Source: JAJDTT01 sp965116695 (GTDB taxonomy: Bacteria > Acidobacteriota > UBA6911 > RPQK01 > JAJDTT01). From it: DNA of 64,000 bases. Of the stretch, positions 1 to 7,591 are shown piece by piece; position 1 is the first letter of the stretch; each line of letters starts with the position of its first letter. The notes beneath the pieces were generated by a model. The model was given only the letters and a program-made list of their open reading frames with translations, searched no databases and was not told where the DNA came from. The stretch covers positions 2,232,001 through 2,296,000 of the forward strand of contig OZ220706.1 of assembly GCA_965116695.1 (NCBI GenBank), read 5' to 3'. Position numbers and translations under genes: made by a program.

Positions 1-422
1 AAGGAGGGACGGGTCCAGTGGATACCGTCGCGGCTCTCGGCGTAGCAGACCACCTTCTCGTGGGCGGCGACCCAGGTCTCCCCCGGCTCCAGCTCTTCCC
101 GGTGGATGTAGTCGACGGCAGAGCTGCCCCGGTAGTACATGCGGTAGATTTCGCCGTCCTTGAAGACCGCCACGTGGAAGGGGATGTTCCCTTCCCAGGG
201 CTGGTCGAAGGCGAAGACCTTTTCGGCGCGGCGGGGCTGCTGGACCTCCAGCTCCACGCCATCCATGGACTCGATGAGGGTGTCGTCGACGAAAAGCTCC
301 AGGCGGTTCCCCAAGTCGGGAGCCGGGTCGGAATCGGCGGCCTTCTTCCCGTGACTCGACGCTCCGGCGCCGGACCCGCCCGCCAGAAGCAGCAATACAA
401 ACATCCGCAAAATCGATTTCAT
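1..422 (-). CDS. Exported glycosidase-like beta-propeller protein, 3' end outside window
   Basis: The ATG at 422-420 opens a reading frame that runs off the left edge, giving about 140 residues. It starts with a signal peptide (MKSILRMFVLLLLAGGSG, roughly residues 1-22). Next comes the motif RLELFVDDTLIESMDG, then FDQPWEGN, MYYRG and YAESRDGIHW. This series is typical of exported proteins related to the five-bladed propeller glycoside hydrolases (GH32/GH43-like) that are common in Planctomycetes and Acidobacteria. The SRDGIHW segment is a usual blade motif. No catalytic residues can be checked because the rest is missing. It lies 28 bp downstream of the membrane-protein operon on the same strand and may be read from it, but a functional link is not shown. 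Substrate unknown. Confidence 0.6.
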   Translation of the reverse strand, partial: MKSILRMFVLLLLAGGSGAGASSHGKKAADSDPAPDLGNRLELFVDDTLIESMDGVELEVQQPRRAEKVFAFDQPWEGNIPFHVAVFKDGEIYRMYYRGSSAVDYIHREELEPGETWVAAHEKVVCYAESRDGIHWTRPS

Positions 423-450
423 GGATCGCTCCTTATTCGTAACCCGAAGC

Positions 451-1356
451 CTACATGCCGAGCCGCCGGCTCGCCGGATCGATGATCCAGAGCCAGTCGT
501 CCGCGAGGAACTCCAGCCTCTGGGCCATCAGGGCGATGCGCCCCATCACCGTGTAGCCGAAGCCGGCCCCGAAGGTGATCATGAGGAACCAGATTCCCAG
601 GCGCGAGACGCCGCCCACGACCCCCTTGTGCTCGATGGAAAAGAAGAAATAGGTCAGGCACGACAAGACTCCCACCACGATGGTCAGGTTCTGGAGGGAG
701 GCCCCAAAGTCGAATCCCTGGGCTCCGACCACCACCAGGGGCAGTATCGTGCTCTGGATCTGGCGGAGAAAGTCGCTCTGGAGGTAGCCCAGGAGCCGGA
801 TCCCCGCCGTGGCTCCGATGAAGAAGGCCAGGGCCCAACGGGAGACCCACCCCCCGACCGGGGAGAGCCTCATCAACATCAGGACGCTCAGCAGCAGGGG
901 AAACAGGTAGAGGAGTTCCTGCTCCTGGGATTCGGGGAGGCCCGGAAGCAGCGAACTCCGGATCAGATCGGGAGCCAGCTTGCTGAAGAGGTTCTGCACG
1001 ATTCCGGTCCAGAACCCGACCACCATCCAGTAGGCCGCCGAGACCCCGACGAAGACGGCCTCCGCCAACTTGTAGAGAGGATTGTCGCCGTAGAGAAAGG
1101 AGAGGATGCAGAGCGTGAAGAGGGCGGCCAGCCAGTTCCCCACGGTGCGGGACCAACTCACGCGGACTCCCTCTTCAGCCTGCCGCTTGGGATCCACCCC
1201 CACGGCCCGGGTCCAGGATTCCTGGCCCGGTTCCTGGACTTCCACCGGCTGGTCCTGGACGTAGACCAGTCCCATGCCTCCCGTCGCCAGCCTCAGCAGC
1301 AGGTAGATGCCGGCCACCACCATCAATGCGGTCCAAACCCATCCGGAGCGGCTCAT
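451..1356 (-). CDS. Polytopic membrane protein, last member of the MutL-like/DUF6754 operon
   Basis: A 301-residue integral membrane protein of unknown function. About seven hydrophobic segments are visible: residues 7-25, 70-90, 97-120, 147-164, 173-192, 223-243 and 253-275. Charged loops lie between them, and a soluble stretch (about 30-68) follows the first helix. The C-terminus after the last helix is amphipathic and tryptophan-containing (ADDWLWIIDP). The ATG overlaps the stop of the upstream gene (1353-1356), so the two are probably translationally coupled. No catalytic motif is recognised. Its place at the end of a compact operon suggests it is one subunit of a membrane complex with the preceding genes. 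That is inference from context only. Confidence 0.75.
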   Translation of the reverse strand: MSRSGWVWTALMVVAGIYLLLRLATGGMGLVYVQDQPVEVQEPGQESWTRAVGVDPKRQAEEGVRVSWSRTVGNWLAALFTLCILSFLYGDNPLYKLAEAVFVGVSAAYWMVVGFWTGIVQNLFSKLAPDLIRSSLLPGLPESQEQELLYLFPLLLSVLMLMRLSPVGGWVSRWALAFFIGATAGIRLLGYLQSDFLRQIQSTILPLVVVGAQGFDFGASLQNLTIVVGVLSCLTYFFFSIEHKGVVGGVSRLGIWFLMITFGAGFGYTVMGRIALMAQRLEFLADDWLWIIDPASRRLGM

Positions 1357-2213
1357 GACGCCACCCCCTTTCTCCGCTCCCAGAAGTAGATGAAGTTGCC
1401 TGCAACGATGAGCAGAAGCACCAGCATGTGGGCCAGGAGCTGTGGACCCATGCGCCGCAGCCCCTCCTGCGCCGTGTCATTGTCCGCCAGGGCGGGATAG
1501 AGGTCGATGACTGCCTGCTCGTACTCGGCGGCCGCCTTGATGGCCGCCAGCAGGCCGGTCAATTGTCCCGGAATGTAAGGGTACAGCGTCGGGGCCGAGA
1601 CTCCCGTGGTCCCCCCGACGATCTTCAGGTCGTAGGGGGTCGCGGCATAGAGCACCCACTCCTTGACGCCCGGATAACCCGCGCTCACATTGACGATGAG
1701 GTCCATCTGGCGGATGTTCTTCAGGTCCCGGGTGAGCGGCAGCTCGTCCAGACTGGTCCCGTCCACGTCGTTGGCGAAGAGCTTCTTCAGGTCCCCCACC
1801 ACCACCTTGATGACGCCCTCGCTGCCGGGGCGGAACCCCAGGTTCACGTAGTCGCGCCCGTATTCGTAGCCGGGAAACTCCCGCTTCAGGAGGTCGATGC
1901 TCTCCTGAATCAGCGGTCCTCCCGTCGCCCAGAGCGTCAGGAAGTAGAGCTTGTGTTTCTTGTAGGCGCAGTGGCGGACGAAGGCGGCGGCCATGGGACT
2001 CAGCTCGCCGCGGCTGGCGGGGTCGAAGTCCCAGGCCATGAGGACGTCCGATCCGTCGGGAAGCTCCTCGATGGCCGAACGGACGTTCAGGACCATGGGA
2101 GACGGACTCTCGGGAAACCGGATCCCGAACAGCAGCGGAATCAGGATGGACAACAGCATCAGCAGGAAGATCCAGCGCCGGTCCAGGTTGCGGAAGAACT
2201 CGTTGAGCTTCAT
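1353..2213 (-). CDS. Membrane-anchored protein with a large extracytoplasmic domain
   Basis: A 286-residue protein with one hydrophobic helix near the N-terminus (residues 13-31) and one near the C-terminus (about 258-276). A soluble domain of about 220 residues lies between them and is probably outside the cytoplasm. The domain has alternating beta/alpha character (GSDVLMAWDFDP, LYFLTLWATGG, DYVNLGFRPG, QMDLIVNVSAG, LKIVGGTTGV), resembling a Rossmann-like or periplasmic-binding fold, but no family is recognised with confidence. It starts 3 bp after the gene at 2217-2903 and overlaps the next gene by 4 bp, so it is part of the same operon. The topology suggests a ligand- or partner-sensing subunit of a membrane complex; this is inference. 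Confidence 0.72.
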   Translation of the reverse strand: MKLNEFFRNLDRRWIFLLMLLSILIPLLFGIRFPESPSPMVLNVRSAIEELPDGSDVLMAWDFDPASRGELSPMAAAFVRHCAYKKHKLYFLTLWATGGPLIQESIDLLKREFPGYEYGRDYVNLGFRPGSEGVIKVVVGDLKKLFANDVDGTSLDELPLTRDLKNIRQMDLIVNVSAGYPGVKEWVLYAATPYDLKIVGGTTGVSAPTLYPYIPGQLTGLLAAIKAAAEYEQAVIDLYPALADNDTAQEGLRRMGPQLLAHMLVLLLIVAGNFIYFWERRKGVAS

Positions 2214-2216
2214 GGG

Positions 2217-2903
2217 CTATTCCTCCGTTCCCAGATAGGAGCGATCGACGCCCAGCAGAATCTTCAGCGACAGGGAGACCACCCCCAGGCCAATCCCGAT
2301 GGTGATGGCCCGGTTCCCCGCCAGGTTGAAGATGTTCATGATGGTTTCGGAGAGGTTGGCGAATTGGAGAGGCTCGGGCAGCCATCCCGTCAACGCCGTG
2401 CCGGCGTAGGTCCTCCCCACCAGGACGATGAAGGCTGTCGAGAGCAGAATGATGGCTTCGGTGTTCTTGGCCCGGAAGGCCCGGAACGCAGCCGAGGCGA
2501 TGAAGCAGGCCAGCAGGGCGAACATGGTGGCCCCTAGGGGATAGAACGCATACTGGTAGATGAACCAGAAGGAGCTCCCCTCCTGAATGTAGTCCCCCGA
2601 CCAGGCGAATTGCGGGAACTGGGCGCTGGGGTGGACGCCCATCTTGGCCATGCCCACCACCAGAGTCAGGAAGAAGGCGACGACGGTGACGGCCGCGTAA
2701 CCCCAGCCGGCCCGCCGGTCCGAGATCTTCTGCAGGTTGAGCTTTACCAGGTTGGCGCCCCCCAGGATGAAGGCAATGGCGGCCAGGATGTCGAACCAGA
2801 TCATGGCCTCTTCGCCCCAGGACTGGGTGTAGGGAACGAAGTGGGCTCCGATCAGGATGAACCCGGTCACCGCGGCAATGAGAAGGGGTACTGTTCTCTT
2901 CAT
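2217..2903 (-). CDS. Six-helix membrane protein of unknown function
   Basis: A 228-residue hydrophobic protein with about six predicted membrane helices: residues 4-24, 34-52, 66-88, 108-132, 145-165 and 190-210. There is no signal-peptide cleavage site, and the first helix probably acts as an anchor. The loop around residues 90-107 carries several aromatic residues (FPQFAWSGDYIQEGSSFWF). The gene lies 12 bp after the DUF6754-like gene and 3 bp before the next membrane protein. The run of consecutive membrane genes argues for a multisubunit inner-membrane assembly. No transporter or enzyme family is recognised, so no function is assigned. Confidence 0.72.
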   Translation of the reverse strand: MKRTVPLLIAAVTGFILIGAHFVPYTQSWGEEAMIWFDILAAIAFILGGANLVKLNLQKISDRRAGWGYAAVTVVAFFLTLVVGMAKMGVHPSAQFPQFAWSGDYIQEGSSFWFIYQYAFYPLGATMFALLACFIASAAFRAFRAKNTEAIILLSTAFIVLVGRTYAGTALTGWLPEPLQFANLSETIMNIFNLAGNRAITIGIGLGVVSLSLKILLGVDRSYLGTEE

Positions 2904-2915
2904 GCTCAGGTTTCC

Positions 2916-4136
2916 TTACCAGCCCTGGCTTCCCAGGACGTTTTCGGTCAGATAGGTCAGCACCTGATTCAGCACCGCGGCGTCGGTCAGGACCGCGGCG
3001 GTGGACAACAGGCACCCGACGACCACCAGCGCGCCACCCAGGACCTTGCCCACGTCCTGTCCCTTGAGGCTGCCCAGTTGGTGGCCCTCCCCGGAGAGGT
3101 AGGCCGAGGCGGCGAACAGTTCCTCCCCGATGAGGGTGTAGTCGCACGCCGCCACGAAGAAGGGCAACTGCGAGGGCATGGCGGTCCCGGCCACCTGGAT
3201 GGCCCCGACGGCGTTTCCGGTCTCGGCCAGAATCAGCGACTCGGCGAAGAAGGCGCCCATGTAGAAGCACGCTGCGGGCCGCTCCCGGAGCATCTTCCCG
3301 GTGACGCCGGCCACGTAGCCGAACTGCTCGTCGGTCAGGTAGTAGACCGAGTCTTCGTTGTAGGCGTCGGGCCTTCCCGCCCCCAGGTACGCCGCCTCCA
3401 CCGTCTCCCGGCAGGCCGTCATGACCAGGGAGCGGGAAGTGGGCACGTCCAGCCGGGCATCGAACTCGGCGGTCAGTCCCGCCACCCGCGACAGGACCGT
3501 CACGCCGGCGATGGTCTGCATGTCGTTGATGTCCAGGATTCCCGGGACGTAGAGGCAGGGACGGCCCATCTCGGTGGCCCGCCCCACCGCTTCGTCCACC
3601 GCTTCCAGTCCGGCAATCCGGCGGACCTTCAACTCCCGCCCGCTCCGGGCAAGCTGGATGAAGTAGACGACGCTTCCCCCCACGATCAGCAGGATCACGC
3701 CGAACCAGAATTGGGAGAAGTCGAAGTACTGCATCACCGGCGTCACCGGACTCGCGGTGGAGGCGGCGGCCGATCGCGCGCCGTCCGGACCCAACGCCAC
3801 CACCTGGTAGAAATAGCTGGCCCCGCGCGTGCACCGGTCGTCCTTGAAGGACCGCGTCTGGTAGGTCTCTTCTCCGATCCGGGTGAACGCCTCCTCGCCC
3901 GCCTCGCGCCTCAGGATCTCGTAGGCGACGACCAATCTCTCGGCGGGCCGGGGCTGGTCGTCGGGAGACAACTCCCACTCGACCTGCACCGCCTCCCCGG
4001 CGTCGTTGGGAAAGTCGGCGGCCCGGACCTCGCCGGGCGGCCGGGGGGATTGGGCCAGGACCGGGGAGGCCCCGCCCCAGGAGACGAGACCGGCGGCCAG
4101 CACCGACAAGAGAATCGATTTGTCCATTGTGTTCAC
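2916..4136 (-). CDS. DUF6754-like membrane protein with fibronectin III-like N-terminal domain
   Basis: 406 residues. An N-terminal signal sequence (MDKSILLSVLAAGLVSWGGASPVLAQ, residues 4-29) leads into an FN3-like domain (about 35-130; VQVEWELSPDD, YEILRRE, SYFYQVVALGPDG). A membrane helix follows (about 142-162). The rest is a conserved domain with the motifs CLYVPGILDINDMQTIAG, RLDVPTSRSLVMTACRE, YYLTDEQFGYVAG, FYMGAFFAESLILAE and FFVAACDYTLIGEELFAASAYLSG, and one more hydrophobic stretch near the C-terminus (residues about 360-382). From memory this is the family called DUF6754; that identification is likely rather than proven. Its start overlaps the stop of the upstream gene (4133-4136). 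Biochemical function unknown. Confidence 0.75.
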   Translation of the reverse strand: MNTMDKSILLSVLAAGLVSWGGASPVLAQSPRPPGEVRAADFPNDAGEAVQVEWELSPDDQPRPAERLVVAYEILRREAGEEAFTRIGEETYQTRSFKDDRCTRGASYFYQVVALGPDGARSAAASTASPVTPVMQYFDFSQFWFGVILLIVGGSVVYFIQLARSGRELKVRRIAGLEAVDEAVGRATEMGRPCLYVPGILDINDMQTIAGVTVLSRVAGLTAEFDARLDVPTSRSLVMTACRETVEAAYLGAGRPDAYNEDSVYYLTDEQFGYVAGVTGKMLRERPAACFYMGAFFAESLILAETGNAVGAIQVAGTAMPSQLPFFVAACDYTLIGEELFAASAYLSGEGHQLGSLKGQDVGKVLGGALVVVGCLLSTAAVLTDAAVLNQVLTYLTENVLGSQGW

Positions 4137-5257
4137 GCCTCGATCAGTTCCACGTTGGCCCGCGGCACCACCAGCCGGCGGCCCGACTCCAAGCGTACCT
4201 CCAGGACCCGCGCCCGCGAACCGGAACCCAGGACCTGGGGTTCGGCCGGCAGGCCGGAAACGACGCCGATCAGTCCGAAATGCGGGTCCCGGATGACCCG
4301 GACCGGCGTCCCCAACTCGAGCAGGCCGGCAGGGCGAGCCGCGTCCGGGTCGCCGGCGTCTCCGTTAGGCGACGGAATCACGATTTCCGGCCGCTGGACG
4401 CCGGCGCGGATCTGAGTGGCGCCGTTGACCGACGCCGGGTCCCCTTCCCGGGAAGCCAGCAACCGAAAGGTCTTGCTGGCCATGGCGATGCGTCCGAAAC
4501 CCTCGGTGATGATCAGGGTGGTCGCCACCGGTTCCGATCCCGTGACCGCGACTCCCAGGTCGTAGCCCAGAATCCGGCGCAGATCCGCGTCGTCCATGCC
4601 TCCGGAGACCAGAGCCGAGATGCCGATCCGGAACGCCTTGCGGACGGCGCCTCCCGTCATCCGGCTGCCGCCCACCACGACGGCACCCTTCATCCCCTCG
4701 TCCAGCCGGTCGGCGGTCAACTCCTCCTTCTCGTCCCGGCAGGCCATTCGCACCGGACCGAACGCCTCGCCCCCGATCCCGAAGATCCCCTGGATGAAGG
4801 TGGCGTCCGACTCCAGCACGACACCTTCTCCCGGGATCTCTTCGACCACCCGGCCGGCCAGGTACGCCAGGACGCGCACCGGGATCGGTTCTCCGCGAAT
4901 GATGACCTGCCCCGTGACCTGGGAAACGGACTCGATGGTCCCCGAGACCCTGGCCTTGCACTCCGACTTGAACATCCCGAATATCCCCTTGGTCCGGGCC
5001 AGGGCCTCGCCGGCTTCCACCCGCATGCCGGGCTCCTTGAGCATGCATTCGGGGACGTCCGCGGGAGGCAGCGACAGGAGATTGGCCACGTTGACCGGGG
5101 TGATGTTTCCCGGCATGAAAGTCTGGGCGACCACGTCCCGGGAGTCCACCCGCTTTCCGGTGCGAACCAGAACCTCTCCCTTGATGGGCAGGATCCGCCG
5201 GCACCGGTATCGGGTGCGGAAACTGACCTTCAGACCGGGGGTGTAAGCGTGGGCCAT
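4133..5257 (-). CDS. Predicted barrel-sandwich/KOW-like accessory protein
   Basis: 374 soluble residues with no signal peptide. The N-terminal third (residues 15-150) reads like a barrel-sandwich hybrid fold, as in biotinyl/lipoyl domains or RnfC-type proteins: GEVLVRTGKRVDSRDVVAQ, LKEPGMRVEAGEALARTKG, KARVSGTIESVSQVTGQVIIRG. Residues 160-250 hold a glycine-rich stretch (GIFGIGGEAFGPV, GAVVVGGSRMTGGAVRKA) and GSEPVATTLIITEGFG. The C-terminal part (310-374) has a KOW/SH3-like pattern (GTPVRVIRDPHFGLIGVVSGLP, VLEVRLESGRRLVVPRANVELIEA). There is no Fe-S cysteine motif, which argues against RnfC itself. It lies between the MutL-like ATPase (21-bp gap) and the DUF6754-like gene (4-bp overlap). It may be the cytosolic adaptor between them; this is inference. 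Confidence 0.65.
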   Translation of the reverse strand: MAHAYTPGLKVSFRTRYRCRRILPIKGEVLVRTGKRVDSRDVVAQTFMPGNITPVNVANLLSLPPADVPECMLKEPGMRVEAGEALARTKGIFGMFKSECKARVSGTIESVSQVTGQVIIRGEPIPVRVLAYLAGRVVEEIPGEGVVLESDATFIQGIFGIGGEAFGPVRMACRDEKEELTADRLDEGMKGAVVVGGSRMTGGAVRKAFRIGISALVSGGMDDADLRRILGYDLGVAVTGSEPVATTLIITEGFGRIAMASKTFRLLASREGDPASVNGATQIRAGVQRPEIVIPSPNGDAGDPDAARPAGLLELGTPVRVIRDPHFGLIGVVSGLPAEPQVLGSGSRARVLEVRLESGRRLVVPRANVELIEA

Positions 5258-5278
5258 CCTCCGTCGTCCTCGCCACTC

Positions 5279-7093
5279 CTATGCCGGGACCGGGGGGACC
5301 AGCTCCAGATCCCGGACCCATTGAGCCATGGCCTTGCGGCAGGCCTGCCGATCGCCGGGCAGCGCCAACGGGCGGCCCCGCGCGTCCAGCAGGACTCCCA
5401 CCGTCCCGCCCCTGAGTTCACCCTCCAGGGGCCGGCCCGGACCCGCTCCCGCATCCACCTTTCGCGCCGGCTCCACCACGATTCGCGCGCCGGCTCCCAG
5501 GCCCAACGGCAGCCGCTTGACCTCGCCGAAGGAAAGGGCGCCCTCCTCCTCCAGGCCGCCGCCGGAGATGGCGTACCGGAACGCCGGGCTGCCCCAGGCT
5601 CCGGTTCCCCTGGGGGCCACGCAGGTTCCCAGGGAGATGAGGCAATCCCTCTGGAACACCTGGAGCGCCGCCTCCGGATGGACCTGGGCCAGCACCCCCA
5701 GGTGGGGCATCATGAAGATGCTGTCCTTGGCCAGCCAGGTGATCCCCTCGGGCTGAAAGGCATCCACCAGGAGCGCCGCCGTCTGCTGCATCAGCGGAGC
5801 GTGGGAGAGGACTCCGCCCGAACCCACCAACAGATCCAGCTTCATGTTGTCCACCAGGGTCTGGCCGCTGGCCTCCTGGCTGAAGGTGTCTCCCACGGTC
5901 CTCTGCTGCTGCACCCCCTTGAGCGAGGTGGCGAACTGCTTGTGCTGATCGTACGCCAGGCGCAGGGCTTCGCGGGCCACCGCCTGCTCGAAGAAGAGGG
6001 ATTCCCGGGTCTGGGGAATCGTGGTGGGGCGGATCATCTTGTTCTTGACGTGGTTCCGCAGTTCCCCCTCCTCCATCTCCAGGTGGACCCAGCGGAGGAT
6101 GGAGGGCAGGGTCGCTTCGGCACAGACGTTGGAGATGGAATAGCTCATCCCCAGGTTGGCGCTCACGGTCCGGTTGAAGGTGCCGTCAAAGACGCTGAAA
6201 ACATCGGTGGTGGCTCCGCCGATGTCCACCCCCACCACGTTGATCCGCTGCTGTTCGGCGATCCTCTGGAGGATGTTCCCCACCGCACCCGGCGTGGGCA
6301 TGATGGGGGCGTCGGTCCAACGGATCAGCCGGTCGTACCCGGGGGCATGGGCCATGACGTGCTCCAGAAACAGGTCATGGATCTTGTCCCGGGCCGGGCC
6401 CAGATTCTCCCGTTCCAGGACCGGACGCAGGTTGGGAACGATGGAGAGCTGTACCGATTCGTCGAAGGTTCGCTCCACCAGCGGCGCCGCGTCCTGGTTC
6501 CCCGCGAAGATCACCGGCATCCGGTACTCGGCGCCGAAGCGGGGCTGGGGACGGGCCGGCGCGATGAGCTCGGCCATCTGCACGACGTGGCGGGTGGTTC
6601 CGCCGTCGGTTCCGCCCGAGATCAGCACCATGTCGGGCCGCAGCTCCCGGATCCGGTGGATCTGCTCGTGGGGGAGGCGGCGGTCGTTGGAGGCCAGAAC
6701 GTCCATGACGATGGCGCCGGCCCCCAGGGCCGCCCGCTTGGCGCTGGCGGCCGTCATCTCCCGCACCACGCCGGCCACCATCATCTGGAGGCCGCCGCCG
6801 GCGCTGGAAGTGGAGATGTAGAGGTCGCATCCCTCGCCGCCGTTGGCCGGCCTCAGGATCCGGCCCGCATCGTCGATGAGACGGCGTCCGGCCATTTCGG
6901 CCACTTCGGCGACGGCGTTGACGACCCCCAGGGTCACGTCGGCCGCCGGTTCCTCTACCGTGGTGGGAGCCTCGCCCCGGTGGGTCTGCCGGTACTCCCC
7001 GTCGACCTGCTGGATGAGGATGGCTTTGGTGGTGGTGCTCCCGCAGTCGGTGGCCAGGATCACGTTGACGGAGTCGGGATCGATCTGCTTCAT
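5279..7093 (-). CDS. MutL/GlmL-type ASKHA ATPase (glutamate mutase L-like)
   Basis: 604 residues from the ATG at 7093. That start overlaps the stop of the upstream gene as ATGA (7090-7093), which fixes it over an alternative codon 12 residues upstream. The N-terminus has the ASKHA phosphate-1 motif DCGSTTTKAILI (residues 14-25). A second glycine motif, VVGVDIGGATTDVFSVFDG, lies near residue 330, and LVGSGGVLSHAP near residue 455. These mark the GlmL/MutL family, which is named after a protein encoded with clostridial adenosylcobalamin-dependent glutamate mutase and proposed to be an ATP-dependent reactivase. The clostridial proteins are shorter, about 460 residues; the extra length is largely C-terminal. 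No glutamate mutase S or E subunit gene is in the window. It is not the DNA mismatch repair MutL. Context suggests an ATPase serving the membrane proteins encoded downstream. Confidence 0.82.
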   Translation of the reverse strand: MKQIDPDSVNVILATDCGSTTTKAILIQQVDGEYRQTHRGEAPTTVEEPAADVTLGVVNAVAEVAEMAGRRLIDDAGRILRPANGGEGCDLYISTSSAGGGLQMMVAGVVREMTAASAKRAALGAGAIVMDVLASNDRRLPHEQIHRIRELRPDMVLISGGTDGGTTRHVVQMAELIAPARPQPRFGAEYRMPVIFAGNQDAAPLVERTFDESVQLSIVPNLRPVLERENLGPARDKIHDLFLEHVMAHAPGYDRLIRWTDAPIMPTPGAVGNILQRIAEQQRINVVGVDIGGATTDVFSVFDGTFNRTVSANLGMSYSISNVCAEATLPSILRWVHLEMEEGELRNHVKNKMIRPTTIPQTRESLFFEQAVAREALRLAYDQHKQFATSLKGVQQQRTVGDTFSQEASGQTLVDNMKLDLLVGSGGVLSHAPLMQQTAALLVDAFQPEGITWLAKDSIFMMPHLGVLAQVHPEAALQVFQRDCLISLGTCVAPRGTGAWGSPAFRYAISGGGLEEEGALSFGEVKRLPLGLGAGARIVVEPARKVDAGAGPGRPLEGELRGGTVGVLLDARGRPLALPGDRQACRKAMAQWVRDLELVPPVPA

Positions 7094-7497
7094 TTGCCGG
7101 CCGAGTCGAGTTCCTCGATCCGGCGACAAAGATAGTCCACCGAGCCCCGATGCTCAAGAAAGGCGGCCAAGTGCCGGTGCCCGTGGGACTGGGTGAGTCC
7201 CGAGAGCACGGGCGAAAGGAAATGCAGGAGCTGGGAACCCAGGAAGTTGAGGGGCCGGGACATTTCAAGAAACATGAGAGCCGGCGTCGTCAGCCGGCGC
7301 CGCACCAGCTCGCGGCAGATCCCGTCGGCCACCTGGCGCTGCTCGTCCGTGGGTTGGAATTCGGTTGGAGTATCTACGGCAAAGGCGTGCCGCCAACCCT
7401 TTCGCGGCCTTCCCTCTTCTTTTTTCGCCAATCTCAGGTCCCCGGGAATTATATCCCGAAACACCCGGAACTTGAGAATCGCATCCAGGCTCTCCAT
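7090..7497 (-). CDS. Small cytosolic protein, first gene of the MutL-like operon
   Basis: 135 residues with no signal or membrane helix. The first half is basic and charged. The second half carries LMFLEMSRPLNFLGSQLLHFLSPVL, a hydrophobic, probably helical core, and then basic helices (RHLAAFLEHRGSVDYLCRRIEELD). I do not recognise a named family. The stop codon overlaps the MutL-like start (ATGA), so it is translated together with the ATPase. It is the promoter-proximal gene and is divergent from the FAH-family gene that begins 94 bp away. It may be a regulator or assembly factor of the ATPase; nothing in the sequence proves this. Confidence 0.72.
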   Translation of the reverse strand: MESLDAILKFRVFRDIIPGDLRLAKKEEGRPRKGWRHAFAVDTPTEFQPTDEQRQVADGICRELVRRRLTTPALMFLEMSRPLNFLGSQLLHFLSPVLSGLTQSHGHRHLAAFLEHRGSVDYLCRRIEELDSAGK

Positions 7498-7591
7498 GCT
7501 TTACACTGCGGGAGCGGCTGGCGCCGCACACCAATTGATCAAGGGGTGAGGACGCCGGGAGAAGGCTCCCGGACTCGCAAGGAGAACCGAT

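Noticed and set aside
5279..7093. DNA mismatch repair MutL
   Set aside because: The name matches only by coincidence. The DCGSTTTKAILI and GVDIGGATTDV motifs are ASKHA ATPase motifs, not the GHKL ATPase motifs of mismatch repair MutL.
4127..7135. Very long open frame on the plus strand opposite the MutL-like gene
   Set aside because: It is a high-GC shadow frame: no family similarity, composition rich in Arg, Gly, Pro and His, and the opposite strand has clear ASKHA motifs and tight operon spacing.
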